Shown here: positions 53,971 through 62,480 of the stretch, piece after piece
How positions within the stretch are numbered: the first letter of the stretch is position 1
Layout of the letters: every line of letters begins with the position of its first letter
NCBI GenBank assembly: GCA_052148295.1
Contig: JBKQIP010000174.1
Location: 18,830-82,829, forward strand
Direction of reading: 5' to 3'
Source of the DNA: Bog-473 sp052148295
GTDB lineage: Bacteria; Actinomycetota; Acidimicrobiia; Acidimicrobiales; RAAP-2
Length of the DNA: 64,000 bases
Translations under genes and position numbers: made by a program
Notes under the pieces: generated by a model
Database searches by the model: none
What the model was told of the DNA's origin: nothing
The model's input: the letters and a program-made list of their open reading frames with translations, nothing else

Positions 53971-54810
53971 ATGGGCCGCCTCGAGGGACACCGCACCGTC
54001 ATCACCGGCGCCGCCAGTGGGATCGGGGAGGAGACCGCCCGGCTCTTCAGCCGTGAAGGAGCCTCCGTCGTGCTGGCCGATGTCGACGACGAGCGCGGCA
54101 AGCGCATCGCCGGCGAGTGCGGGAGCCGCGCCCAGTTCGTGCACGTCGACGTCGCCGTGGAGGGCGACACCGACACCGCCGTGGCGGCGGCGGTGAGCGA
54201 GTACGGCGGGCTGGACAGCTTGTTCAACAACGCCGGCAATCCGGGATCGGTCGGCGGGATCGAGGAGATCGACCTGGCCGTGTTCGACCGCACGGTGGCC
54301 ATCCACCTGCGGGGCGTGTTCCTCGGCATACGGGCCGCCGCCCGGGTCATGCGGCCCCAGGGTCACGGCAGCATCATCAACACCTCGAGCGTGGCCGCCC
54401 TCGCCGCCAATTACGGTGGCCACGACTACAGCGCCTGCAAGGCGGCCATCGCCCATCTGACCCGGACGGCGGCGAGCGAGCTGGGCGAGGACGGGATCAG
54501 GGTCAACGCCATCTGCCCCGGCGGTATCGCCACGTCGATCTTCGGGCGAGCGGCCGGACTCGACAGCGAGGCCGCCCAGTCGACGGTGGACACCATGGCG
54601 GTGGCGCTGGCCGATATGGCCCCGATCCGGCGCTCGGGACGGCCCCTCGACATCGCCGAGGCCGTGCTGTGGCTGGCCGGCGACGGTGCGTCCTTCGTCA
54701 ACGGCCAGGCCATCGCAGTCGACGGCGGCCTCACCACCGGACCCCTCTTCCGCCAGTCCCACGCCCGCATCGAGGGCCTGCTCGAGATCCTGCAAGCGTC
54801 GGGGACCTGA
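53971..54810 (+). CDS. Short-chain dehydrogenase/reductase
   Basis: The 279-residue SDR has TGAASGIGEETARLF, ADVDDERG, NNAGNPG, catalytic Ser in NTSSVAAL, and YSACKAA (Tyr/Lys). The CPGGIATSI block and AIAVDGGLT close the fold. The substrate is unknown. ATG 53971 has GGAG 6 bases upstream; ATG 53941 is an in-frame alternative adding 10 residues. The 164-bp gap before it contains no gene I support. Confidence 0.9.
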   Translation: MGRLEGHRTVITGAASGIGEETARLFSREGASVVLADVDDERGKRIAGECGSRAQFVHVDVAVEGDTDTAVAAAVSEYGGLDSLFNNAGNPGSVGGIEEIDLAVFDRTVAIHLRGVFLGIRAAARVMRPQGHGSIINTSSVAALAANYGGHDYSACKAAIAHLTRTAASELGEDGIRVNAICPGGIATSIFGRAAGLDSEAAQSTVDTMAVALADMAPIRRSGRPLDIAEAVLWLAGDGASFVNGQAIAVDGGLTTGPLFRQSHARIEGLLEILQASGT

Positions 54811-54880
54811 TCCGCCGGCGCCCCGACGCCACCCCGTCCCTCACACTCTCCACATATCTGCCCGTCATCATGAGGGCACG

Positions 54881-56122
54881 ATGGCAGCGACTCCGTGCCG
54901 GTGGTCGTGGCGCCGCGCCTGGGTCGGCGCCGTCACCACGCTGGCCACCGTGGTGGTAAGCGGGGGCGCCGGCGCGTCCAGCGCGTGGGCGCAGCCGGCC
55001 ACTCCCATCCCCGCCCCGTTCCAGAGCACGTACGACACGTTGCAGGGTCAGCTCACCAAACTGGCCTCGCTGGCGCCGGGCACGCGGTCCTCCCAGGAGA
55101 CGACGGTGCTGTCGTCGGGCCTCGAGTCCGCCAACGGCAATGCGATGCACCCCGGTGTTCTGAGTGGTCCGGACCTGGCTGACTCCACGCTCATCGTGCA
55201 GCGGATGAAGGCCATGGGCCTGACCGGCGTCACCATTGAGGTGAGCTTCCCGCTGCTGGTCTCGAACTTTCCCGACAGCGGAGAGTACACGACGTTCTAC
55301 CGGGACATCGCCGGCGTGGTGCACCGCGAGCACATGACCCTCACGGTGGAGCAGAACCCGCTGTTCGAGAACATCTCGTCCATTCCGGTGGCCTCCTATT
55401 ATGCCGGGCTCACCTTCCAGAGCTACGCGGCGGCCGACCACCAGATGGCGCAGACCATCATCGACGTCATGCACCCCCGGTACCTGTCCATCCTCACCGA
55501 GCCGGACACCTACACGGCGCTGCTGCACCAGCCCGGCATCGATCTCAGCGTGGCCGCCAACGGCGTCCAGTTCGTCAACACCGTCATGCGCGGGCTGGCG
55601 CAGCACGGCACGCTGGTCGGTGGGGGCACCGGCAGCTGGACCGACGCCTCCTACGACCGGGCCCTGTTGGCGGGTACGCCGATCGACTTCCTCGATCTGC
55701 ACGTCTACCCCATCGGGCCGGAGGACCTCCACAACATGCAGGCGCAGGTCGCCGAGGCCAAGGCGGCGCGCAGGCCGATGATCATGAGCGAATGCTGGCT
55801 CTACACCTTGACCACCGGCGACTCCCCGGACTTCGGTGTGACGGCGGCGCCCGACGAGCAGGCCGTCATGACCTACAGCTTCTGGGAGCCGCTCGACCAG
55901 CAGTTCCTCGCCTCCATGGTGCGCTACACCCGTGCCCACGGCTTCCTGGTCGTGTCGCCGACCTCGGTACTCAATCTCTTCGCCTACCAGCCGTACACGG
56001 CAGCACTGGGTGCGGAGTCCTCCCAGCAGGTGCGGTCGAGCTTCTACCAGACGGTCACCGCCGCGCTGGCGGCCCAGACGCTCTCTCCGCTGGGCCGGGC
56101 CTACGAGCGCCTGGCCCGGTGA
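54881..56122 (+). CDS. Secreted protein, glycoside-hydrolase-clan-A-like barrel
   Basis: The 413-residue protein has a signal peptide (basic WSWRRAW, helix VGAVTTLATVVVSGG, cleavage near SAWA-Q). The mature part alternates strands and helices in a TIM-barrel rhythm. Two glutamates lie where clan-A glycosidases hold acid/base and nucleophile (YLSILTEPDTY and PMIMSECWLY), with FLDLHVYPIGPED between. I do not recognise a specific family. ATG 54881 is used because it starts the signal peptide. Confidence 0.72.
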   Translation: MAATPCRWSWRRAWVGAVTTLATVVVSGGAGASSAWAQPATPIPAPFQSTYDTLQGQLTKLASLAPGTRSSQETTVLSSGLESANGNAMHPGVLSGPDLADSTLIVQRMKAMGLTGVTIEVSFPLLVSNFPDSGEYTTFYRDIAGVVHREHMTLTVEQNPLFENISSIPVASYYAGLTFQSYAAADHQMAQTIIDVMHPRYLSILTEPDTYTALLHQPGIDLSVAANGVQFVNTVMRGLAQHGTLVGGGTGSWTDASYDRALLAGTPIDFLDLHVYPIGPEDLHNMQAQVAEAKAARRPMIMSECWLYTLTTGDSPDFGVTAAPDEQAVMTYSFWEPLDQQFLASMVRYTRAHGFLVVSPTSVLNLFAYQPYTAALGAESSQQVRSSFYQTVTAALAAQTLSPLGRAYERLAR

Positions 56123-56227
56123 ACGGCCGGGCGTGAACCCTCGCCCAAGAGTCGCGCCGCGGTCACCCCGGACTCGGGCATGGATGAGGGCCCGTCGAGA
56201 CGCGGCGCCGGCGGCCATGATGGTGGC

Positions 56228-56773
56228 GTGGAGATCTCCGACCGCCTGGTGCCCCTGGTCGGCGCCTTCAACTTCCGAGACCTCGGCGGGTACCCCACGA
56301 TGCCACCGGACGCCCAGGTGGTCCTGGCCATGCGCTACCTCTGGTACCTCGACGTCGGGCGAGAGGCCATTGTGGAGGCGCTCACCATGGCGGCGGAGCC
56401 CGACCATCATCCCCTCGTCTTCCACCGTGCGGCGGGCAAGGACCGCACCGGCGTCGTGGCCGCGCTGCTCCTGGACATCTTGGACATCGAGCGGAGCGTG
56501 ATCGTCGAGGACTACGCATTCACCGCCACTCGCATGGACCTCATCCTGTCGCGGTTCGAACGTGGGCCGGATGCGGAGGCCCGCATCGCCGAGATCCCAC
56601 CCTTCATGCTCCGTGCCGAGGCGGCGACGAGGGAGACGTTCCTGCACCTGCTCGACCAGCACCACGGGGGTGCGCGCGCATGGGCCCTGGCGGCCGGCCT
56701 GCCGGCGGAGCGCCTCGAGGCGATGGCCACGCACCTGGTGACAGGAGGCAGGGAGGTCGGGCCGCCGAAATGA
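56228..56773 (+). CDS. Tyrosine/serine phosphatase homologue lacking the catalytic Cys
   Basis: The 181-residue protein matches the Y_phosphatase3/IphP family at GAFNFRDLGGYPT and in the P-loop, but the loop reads HRAAGKDRTGVVAALLLDIL. The catalytic Cys is Arg67 (CGT), one transition from a Cys codon (TGT). The stretch between these motifs is about 40 residues, much shorter than the usual hundred-residue strand-helix region. It is therefore either a pseudogene in progress or a phosphate-binding pseudophosphatase. GTG 56228 starts the homology; ATG 56180 is upstream in frame. Confidence 0.75.
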   Translation: MEISDRLVPLVGAFNFRDLGGYPTMPPDAQVVLAMRYLWYLDVGREAIVEALTMAAEPDHHPLVFHRAAGKDRTGVVAALLLDILDIERSVIVEDYAFTATRMDLILSRFERGPDAEARIAEIPPFMLRAEAATRETFLHLLDQHHGGARAWALAAGLPAERLEAMATHLVTGGREVGPPK

Positions 56774-56867
56774 CGAGCAGTGACCGGGCGCCCAGGCACG
56801 GTTGACCGCCGGGAAGCCCAAGAACTACCACCCTGGCCTGCTGCCGCGCCATAATCTGCCGGTGGAG

Positions 56868-57509
56868 ATGACGACCGAACAGGACCGCGGAGCGGTGGCC
56901 ACGGAGTACTGGGCGGGCAACGGCACCGCCCTCCATGGTGTGCCGAGCGTGCCGGCGCAACCCCCCGAGACACAGGCGAAGGAGTTCTTCGACGCCGGTG
57001 GCGTGGTGGTTCCCGACGAACCAGTGCCCGGGACGGCTCGACGCCGATGGTGGGTGGGCGCGGTGGGTGTCGTCGTCGTCGCTGTCGTCATCGTCGCCGT
57101 CGCGGTCGGAGTGACCCACGGCACATCCGGCAAGACGTCGTCGCACGGGGCGGCGCGGCCCAGCACGGCCAACCGGGCGAGCGCGCCGCTCCTCTCGAGC
57201 GGCGCGGTGGTGGTCCAAGTGCTCAACGCGTCCGGGTCGGGGCACCTGGCCGGTCGGGCCGCCGTGAGCCTCAGGCGGGACGGCTTCGTCATCAGCGGTG
57301 TCCACATGGCGCCCGGCGTGCTCTCCCGCGGGCAGCCTTCGGGCATCTTCTACGGTCCGACCGGCCTCTCCGCCGCGCACACGCTGGCGCACGCACTGCA
57401 GGGTCCGGTGGCCTATGTACCGGATCACGCCCTCACCGGCAACAATGTCTCGCTTTGGATCGCCGATCCTGGCCTGACGGTGAAGAGCGCCCGGCACCGA
57501 GCAGGGTGA
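56868..57509 (+). CDS. LytR_C-domain membrane protein (copy 1)
   Basis: The 213-residue protein has a cytosolic N-terminus with ETQAKEFFDAGGVVVPDEP, one helix (WWVGAVGVVVVAVVIVAVAV), a linker and a C-terminal LytR_C domain: VVVQVLNASGSGHLAGRAAV, SGIFYGPTGLSAAHTLAHAL, NNVSLWIADPG. This domain occurs in cell-envelope proteins and is often joined to LytR-CpsA-Psr catalytic domains, absent here. It is a paralogue of 61683-62360. ATG 56868 is preferred over the TTG 56802. Confidence 0.8.
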   Translation: MTTEQDRGAVATEYWAGNGTALHGVPSVPAQPPETQAKEFFDAGGVVVPDEPVPGTARRRWWVGAVGVVVVAVVIVAVAVGVTHGTSGKTSSHGAARPSTANRASAPLLSSGAVVVQVLNASGSGHLAGRAAVSLRRDGFVISGVHMAPGVLSRGQPSGIFYGPTGLSAAHTLAHALQGPVAYVPDHALTGNNVSLWIADPGLTVKSARHRAG

Positions 57510-57577
57510 ACCCGCTTCACTGAGAGCCGATCTCGGCACCCGGGCGCCGCGACCCTCTCGGGTGGCGCAGACCACCC

Positions 57578-57583
57578 TACGCT
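57578..57583 (+). promoter_or_regulatory. Leaderless -10 box of the lipoprotein gene
   Basis: TACGCT ends 7 bases before ATG 57591 (and 4 before ATG 57588), fitting TANNNT leaderless spacing and favouring the second Met. Confidence 0.45.
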
Positions 57584-57590
57584 CGCGATG

Positions 57591-58061
57591 ATGAAGAGGT
57601 CGGCCTGTGCCCTCGTGACCGCGGTGCTGTGCGTCACGCTGGCGGGGTGCGCCACGTCGAACGACGGCGTGCCGGGCTACGTGGTGGATTCCACCGACTT
57701 TCCCGGACCCGGCCACGTGCTGGTCGACGGAGCGGGCGACACGCTGTACGTCTACCTGCCGGACCAGCAGGGAGCCTCGCGCTGTGTGAGCGCCTGCGCC
57801 AAGGCGTGGCCGCCGCTCCTCTTGCCACGCGGCGTCCGCCATCCCGTTGCCGGTCGCGGCGTCGATGCCGCTCTGCTCGGCGTGTCCCGGAGGCCGAACG
57901 GGTCCCGCCAGGTGACCTACGACCGGTGGCCCTTGTACCTCTACATCGAGGACGCCAGGGGACAGGCCAACGGCCAGGCCGAGGGCATGGGGGCGTGGTA
58001 CCTGCTCTCCACCAGTGGCGCGGTCGACCGGCAGCCACTGCGGGGAATCCCGGGCGGCTGA
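57591..58061 (+). CDS. Lipoprotein_15-type secreted repeat lipoprotein
   Basis: The 156-residue protein has a signal with lipobox LAGC, then the COG4315 pattern: DGAGDTLYVYLPD...SRCVSACAKAWPPLLL and TYDRWPLYLYIEDARGQANG...WYLLSTSG. Each unit has aromatic-Asp repeats and a Cys pair. Function is unknown. ATG 57591 is chosen over 57588 from the promoter spacing. Confidence 0.85.
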   Translation: MKRSACALVTAVLCVTLAGCATSNDGVPGYVVDSTDFPGPGHVLVDGAGDTLYVYLPDQQGASRCVSACAKAWPPLLLPRGVRHPVAGRGVDAALLGVSRRPNGSRQVTYDRWPLYLYIEDARGQANGQAEGMGAWYLLSTSGAVDRQPLRGIPGG

Positions 58062-58118
58062 CGCGGGGCACCACGACAACCGAGCCTCCGGGGTGGGCCT
58101 GTGGTGTGCTACACAGCC

Positions 58119-58853
58119 ATGATCCCCCGCCACGTCGTTCTCCTCCCGTCACTCGGCCGCCCGGCCGGCGACTTCGCCGATCTGGTGCAGCGGCTCCGCG
58201 CCCGGGGCTTCACGACCCATGCCATGGAACCACCGGCATCGGTCGCCGACGGCACCACGCTGCACGGGTTGGCCACCGAGGTCGTCTCCCGCCTCGACGA
58301 CGCGGCCGTGCCGCAATTTCACCTCGTCGGTCATGCCTTCGGCAACCGTCTCGCTCGAGCGGTCACCGCTGACTTCCCCGACCGGGTGGCCTCGCTCACC
58401 CTGCTCGCCGCCGGCGGTTTCGACCCCCCATCGGCGGAGGTGGCGGACTCCTTGCGCGCCTGCTTCGATGCGACGCTGCCCCACCGCGAGCGCTTGGCAC
58501 AGGTGGGGCGGGCCTTCTTCGCGCCCGGCCACGATCCGTCGGTCTGGGCTTCGGGCTGGATGTTCGACGTCGCCGCCTACCAGGGTGCGGCACTGGGGGC
58601 GACGCCACGAGACGACTGGTGGGACGCCGCCGCGCCGCGGGTGCTGGTGATCCAGGGGCTCGACGACCTCGTGGCGCCCCCGCAGAACGGGCGGCGCTAC
58701 GTCGGAGACCACCCCGACGTCGCCCGTCTCGTCGAGATCCGTGATGCCGGTCACGCCCTTATCGTCGAGCAGCCCGAGCGTGTCGGTGAGACGATCGTCC
58801 AGTTCCTTCTCGATGACCGGCGCGGACAGCCCTCAGAGGGCCCGGAGAGATGA
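58119..58853 (+). CDS. Alpha/beta hydrolase-fold protein without nucleophile Ser
   Basis: The 244-residue protein has an oxyanion-hole strand VVLLPSLGR, a nucleophile elbow reading VGHAFGNRLARA, Asp in QGLDDLVAPP and His in DAGHALIVEQP. The nucleophile position is Ala73 (GCC) instead of Ser, so standard esterase chemistry is not possible. GHAFG occurs in some actinobacterial relatives, so it may be a fixed non-hydrolytic subgroup. ATG 58119 is preferred; GTG 58101 adds six residues. Confidence 0.85.
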   Translation: MIPRHVVLLPSLGRPAGDFADLVQRLRARGFTTHAMEPPASVADGTTLHGLATEVVSRLDDAAVPQFHLVGHAFGNRLARAVTADFPDRVASLTLLAAGGFDPPSAEVADSLRACFDATLPHRERLAQVGRAFFAPGHDPSVWASGWMFDVAAYQGAALGATPRDDWWDAAAPRVLVIQGLDDLVAPPQNGRRYVGDHPDVARLVEIRDAGHALIVEQPERVGETIVQFLLDDRRGQPSEGPER

Positions 58854-58887
58854 AGCAGGCGGGGGAGCTCCGTCTGCTCGAGAGGTG

Positions 58888-59211
58888 TCAGCGTCGCCCT
58901 CCCCGGTAGAGCACCGTGACGAAGGGGAGCTCGGCCGATCCACCGAACTTCTCCCACACGATCCGTTCCATGGTTTCCAGCACGAACTTCTGCGTGTCCT
59001 CGGGCAGCCGCCGGACACCGATGAGCGAGGCATAGAGGGAACGAACGGCCCGGGGCGACATGCGTGCCGTCCACTGGATGCGTTCACTCTCGACGTGCTC
59101 GAGCCCGGCCAGCTGCCTGAGGTCCGCCCGTCGCTGTGCCTCGTCGAGCTGAAACCGCGACGCCGACCGCGGTCGTCCCCTACCTCCCCGTCGATCGACC
59201 CAAGATGACCA
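58888..59211 (-). pseudogene. C-terminal fragment of a SAM-dependent methyltransferase
   Basis: On minus, the frame between a TGA at 59212 and the TGA at 58888 reads RFQLDEAQRRADLRQLAGLE, ESERIQWTARMSPRAVRSLY and ERIVWEKFGGSAELPFVTVL before ending YRGGRR. This is the C-terminal third of class I methyltransferases of the Methyltransf_11 type. The SAM-binding half is absent, and no start codon precedes the conserved block except a Met inside it. The fragment lies directly after, and in the same frame as, the luciferase-like gene. Confidence 0.75.
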
Positions 59212-60216
59212 TCAGCTGGTGGGGGGTCGGCTCGCCCCACGTGCGGGTGCAGCGGCGGCGCGCACCGCGGGGAGGACCCGGGTGGCGACGTACTCGAGGC
59301 GCTCGGACGCACTCTCGAGCCGCTCGCCGGGGAAGAGCGTCCACGAGAAGCAGTCGACCACGGGTCCGGTGGCGACGAGCCGGCGCAGCTCTGCCGCGGC
59401 GCCATCGGCGTCGAGCAGGCGGTAGAAGCCGAGATCGACGAGCTGTCGGGCCTCGGTGAGAGGGGCCGCGTCGCCGAACATGCCGAACGCGGCGTAGGCG
59501 TTGACCTGGTACAGGAGGTGGGGGGCGATGGCCGCGAACGCGCGCTCGGGGTCGTCCGCGACCACCCACTGGCACCCGAGGGCCACCTGGCCGTCGTCCT
59601 GCCCGAGGGCGCGGCGACCGTCGACGTAGAGGCCGATCTGGTCGGGCAGGACGCAGAGGAATCCGTCGGCCAATCGGGCCGCCCGCTCGACGGCGGGACG
59701 GGAGAGGGCCCCGATCCACAGCTCCGGACCGCCCGCTCGAACGGGTCGGGGCGCGACACGGACCCCGTCCACCTTCTCGCCGCGCAATGCCTGTCGCAGC
59801 GTGGCCAGTGCGGCCTCAAAACGCGGCCGCCGTTCGGCCAGCGCTGTCCCGAAGGGGAGGAAGTCGGCTTCGCGGTAGCCCATGCCGACACCCAGGCGGA
59901 GGCGGCCTCCCGACAGGGCGTCGACGGTGAGCGCCTCCTCGGCCAGCCGCAGTGGGTGATGGATGGGCAGCACGACGACGTTGGTGCCCAACAGCATCCG
60001 CTCGGTGCGGGCCGCCAGGGCGGCCGCCAACGTGAGCGTCGACGATGCGTAGGCGTCGTCGACGAAGTGATGCTCGGAGATCCACACCGACCCGAACCCG
60101 AGTTGTTCGGCCCAGGTGACCTGCTCGAGAATCCCGGCCCAGCGGCGATGGAGAGCGGCCGGATCGGGATCGGTGCAGCGGAAGTCGTAGTACAGGCCGA
60201 ACGTCAGGTCCGTCAC
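59212..60216 (-). CDS. LLM-class F420/flavin-dependent oxidoreductase
   Basis: The 334-residue protein has the bacterial-luciferase barrel: TWAEQLGFGSVWISEHHF, LLGTNVVVLPIHHPLRLAEE, DALSGGRLRLGVGMGYREAD. Such proteins use FMN or F420 to oxidise or reduce varied substrates. GTG 60216 has GGGAG close upstream. Its stop is immediately followed, in frame, by a methyltransferase fragment. The divergent P450 starts 52 bp away. Confidence 0.9.
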   Translation of the reverse strand: MTDLTFGLYYDFRCTDPDPAALHRRWAGILEQVTWAEQLGFGSVWISEHHFVDDAYASSTLTLAAALAARTERMLLGTNVVVLPIHHPLRLAEEALTVDALSGGRLRLGVGMGYREADFLPFGTALAERRPRFEAALATLRQALRGEKVDGVRVAPRPVRAGGPELWIGALSRPAVERAARLADGFLCVLPDQIGLYVDGRRALGQDDGQVALGCQWVVADDPERAFAAIAPHLLYQVNAYAAFGMFGDAAPLTEARQLVDLGFYRLLDADGAAAELRRLVATGPVVDCFSWTLFPGERLESASERLEYVATRVLPAVRAAAAPARGASRPPTS

Positions 60217-60268
60217 GCTCCCATCATGCCCAGTTGACGAGGTCGATGCGTTCGGTGAGCATGGATCC

Positions 60269-61420
60269 GTGGCATCACTCGCCCCGAGCTTCCTTTACGA
60301 TCCGTCGACCCTCGAGTTCCAGGAGGCGATCTGGGACGTCTACCGCACCATGCGCGACGAGCACCCGGTCTACCGCGATCCCGGCGGCGCGTTCTTCGCC
60401 CTGTCCCGCTTCGAGGACGTCTCGGAAGCGGCGCGTGACTGGGAGACGTTCTCGAGCATCGTGCCCGAAGCGACGTCGCTGCTACCCCAGATGATCTTCA
60501 TGGACCCGCCGCGACACACCGCGCTGCGCCGGCTCGTCTCGCACGCCTTCACCCCCCGGCGCCTGGCCCAGGTCGAGCCCTTCGTCCGGGAGACGTCCCG
60601 TGACCTGATCGCCCACGTGGCGGAGCGCGGCGTCTGCGACGCGCAGCACGAGTTCGCCGCCGTCGTTCCCAGCTTGGCCATCGCCAGGCTGATCGGTGTG
60701 CCCCCCGAGCACATCGGGGATTTCCGGTCCTGGACGAGGTCGTTCATCGAGATCACGGGCAAGGACGACTATGCCGAGGCGGCCGCCAACATCTACGGCC
60801 TGTTCGCCGAGCTCCTGACCGAGCGGCGCCGCGCCCCCGCTGGTGACCTCATGACGGCCTTGCTCGACGCCGAGGTCGACGGGCAGAGGCTCAGTGACGA
60901 CGAGCTCCTCGGCTTCTGCCTCCTGCTCATTCTGGCCGGCAACGACACCACCTCGAGCCTGATCGGCAGTGGCATCGCGCTCCTCGCCCGCGACCCCGTC
61001 CAGCGGGCGCGCCTGCTCGCCGACCCCTCGCTGTGGCCCAACGCCGTCGAGGAGCTCAATCGCGTCGAGTCACCGACCCAGGCGCTGTCGAGGACCCTGA
61101 CCCGTGAAGTCGCCCTCCACGGCGTGACCATCCCGGCGGGCTCCCGGGTCATGCTGCTCTGGGGCGCAGCCAACCACGATGAGCGTGAGTTCCCCGACCC
61201 GGAGCGATTCGACGTCACCCGGCAGTTCTCGCGACATCTTGCCTTCAGCCACGGCGTGCACTTCTGCCTGGGCGCCAACCTGGCCCGCATCGAAGCCCGT
61301 GCCGCGCTCGAGGAATGGCACGCTCGCTTTCCCGAGTACGAGCTGGACGGTGAGCCGGTGCGGGCCCGGTCGATGTGGGCTCGGGCGCACCGTCTCATCC
61401 CGGTGCGCGTCCAGCCTTGA
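60269..61420 (+). CDS. Cytochrome P450
   Basis: The 383-residue P450 has the I-helix AGNDTTSSLIG, the ExxR motif in EELNR, FDVTRQFSRHLAFSHGVHFC with the haem-ligand Cys, and DPPRHTALRRLVSHAF early. Bacterial class I P450s need a ferredoxin; none is adjacent. It is divergent from the LLM oxidoreductase. GTG 60269 begins the protein. Confidence 0.92.
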   Translation: MASLAPSFLYDPSTLEFQEAIWDVYRTMRDEHPVYRDPGGAFFALSRFEDVSEAARDWETFSSIVPEATSLLPQMIFMDPPRHTALRRLVSHAFTPRRLAQVEPFVRETSRDLIAHVAERGVCDAQHEFAAVVPSLAIARLIGVPPEHIGDFRSWTRSFIEITGKDDYAEAAANIYGLFAELLTERRRAPAGDLMTALLDAEVDGQRLSDDELLGFCLLLILAGNDTTSSLIGSGIALLARDPVQRARLLADPSLWPNAVEELNRVESPTQALSRTLTREVALHGVTIPAGSRVMLLWGAANHDEREFPDPERFDVTRQFSRHLAFSHGVHFCLGANLARIEARAALEEWHARFPEYELDGEPVRARSMWARAHRLIPVRVQP

Positions 61421-61682
61421 TCTCGGTGTCCGAGCCGGATTCGGCCGCCCCGCACCAGGTCCGGACGTCGGTCAGACGGTCGACCACGATCGTCGACGGG
61501 CCTGGCCATCGGCCCCCCGCGGCGCTGCGTGCGGTACCGTCGCGCACGGACCATCGCCGACGCCAACGGCGTGCCTCGCGCCGCACCGGACACCGCGCCA
61601 TGTGGCCGGGCGACCGCGACGTGCGAGGCGACGCCACCGGTCCATTGCACAGCTCGTGTCACGTCGGTTTGAACGGCCGCAG
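61421..61682. other. Intergenic region after the P450 gene
   Basis: I find no gene, hairpin or repeat I would support in these 262 bases. Open frames are Arg-rich shadows. Confidence 0.4.
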
Positions 61683-62360
61683 ATGATAATCAGCATCGGG
61701 AAGATCGAGGAAACGGAGAACGCATTGCCTGGTGAGAGCCCAACGCCACATGAACGGGTGCAGACCCCCGAAGAGCGCGCCAGGGCCTTCTTCGAATCCG
61801 GGGGCAGCGTGGGTCCCTACGAGCCCCCCGCAAGTGGCCCTGATCGGCGCCGGTGGAAGCTGGCTGGCCTGGTGGGTGCCGTCGTGGTCGCCGGGGTCCT
61901 GGTGGCCCTCGCCGTGGAGCCGAGCGGTGGTGGCACGAGCTCGCAGCAGACGAAGGCACGGGTGCGTCGCACCACGACGACCGTGTTGCCCAAGCCGACC
62001 ACGACGACGACGACCGCTCCCCTCCCCCCCAACACCGCCGTGACGGTGCAGGTGCTCAATGCCTCGGGATCCGGGCAACTGGCCACGAACACCGCTTCCG
62101 CCCTCAAGACGCTGGGCTTCGCCATCAGCGGCGTCAACAACGCTCCGAGTGTGATCGCCCCGGGACAGCCTTCGGACATCTTCTACGGTCCGACCGGGCT
62201 GCCCGCCGCTCACACGCTGGCCAATGTGATCGTCGGAGCAGTGTCCTACATCCCCGACGCGTCGCTCACCGCGAACAACGTGTCACTGTGGATCGCCAAT
62301 GCCCAAATGAGCGTGAGCACCACCACGACGACCACGTCCGGCCCGGGTGCGACCCCTTGA
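61683..62360 (+). CDS. LytR_C-domain membrane protein (copy 2)
   Basis: The 225-residue paralogue of 56868-57509 keeps the same parts: TPEERARAFFESGGSVGPYEP, one helix (LAGLVGAVVVAGVLVALAV), a long Thr-rich linker, then VTVQVLNASGSGQLATNTAS, SDIFYGPTGLPAAHTLANVI and NNVSLWIANAQ, with a Thr tail. ATG 61683 is used; TTG 61725 with GGAG upstream is possible. Confidence 0.82.
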   Translation: MIISIGKIEETENALPGESPTPHERVQTPEERARAFFESGGSVGPYEPPASGPDRRRWKLAGLVGAVVVAGVLVALAVEPSGGGTSSQQTKARVRRTTTTVLPKPTTTTTTAPLPPNTAVTVQVLNASGSGQLATNTASALKTLGFAISGVNNAPSVIAPGQPSDIFYGPTGLPAAHTLANVIVGAVSYIPDASLTANNVSLWIANAQMSVSTTTTTTSGPGATP

Positions 62361-62480
62361 CGTGACCGGCATTGACGACCACGGCCCGACCGAGACGGCA
62401 TGACGGGACGCTGTCCCAGGGTGCGCGGGAAGGAGAGGGCTCGAACGGCGCGGCGGCGCCGAACCCTTGGGTTCAAGATT

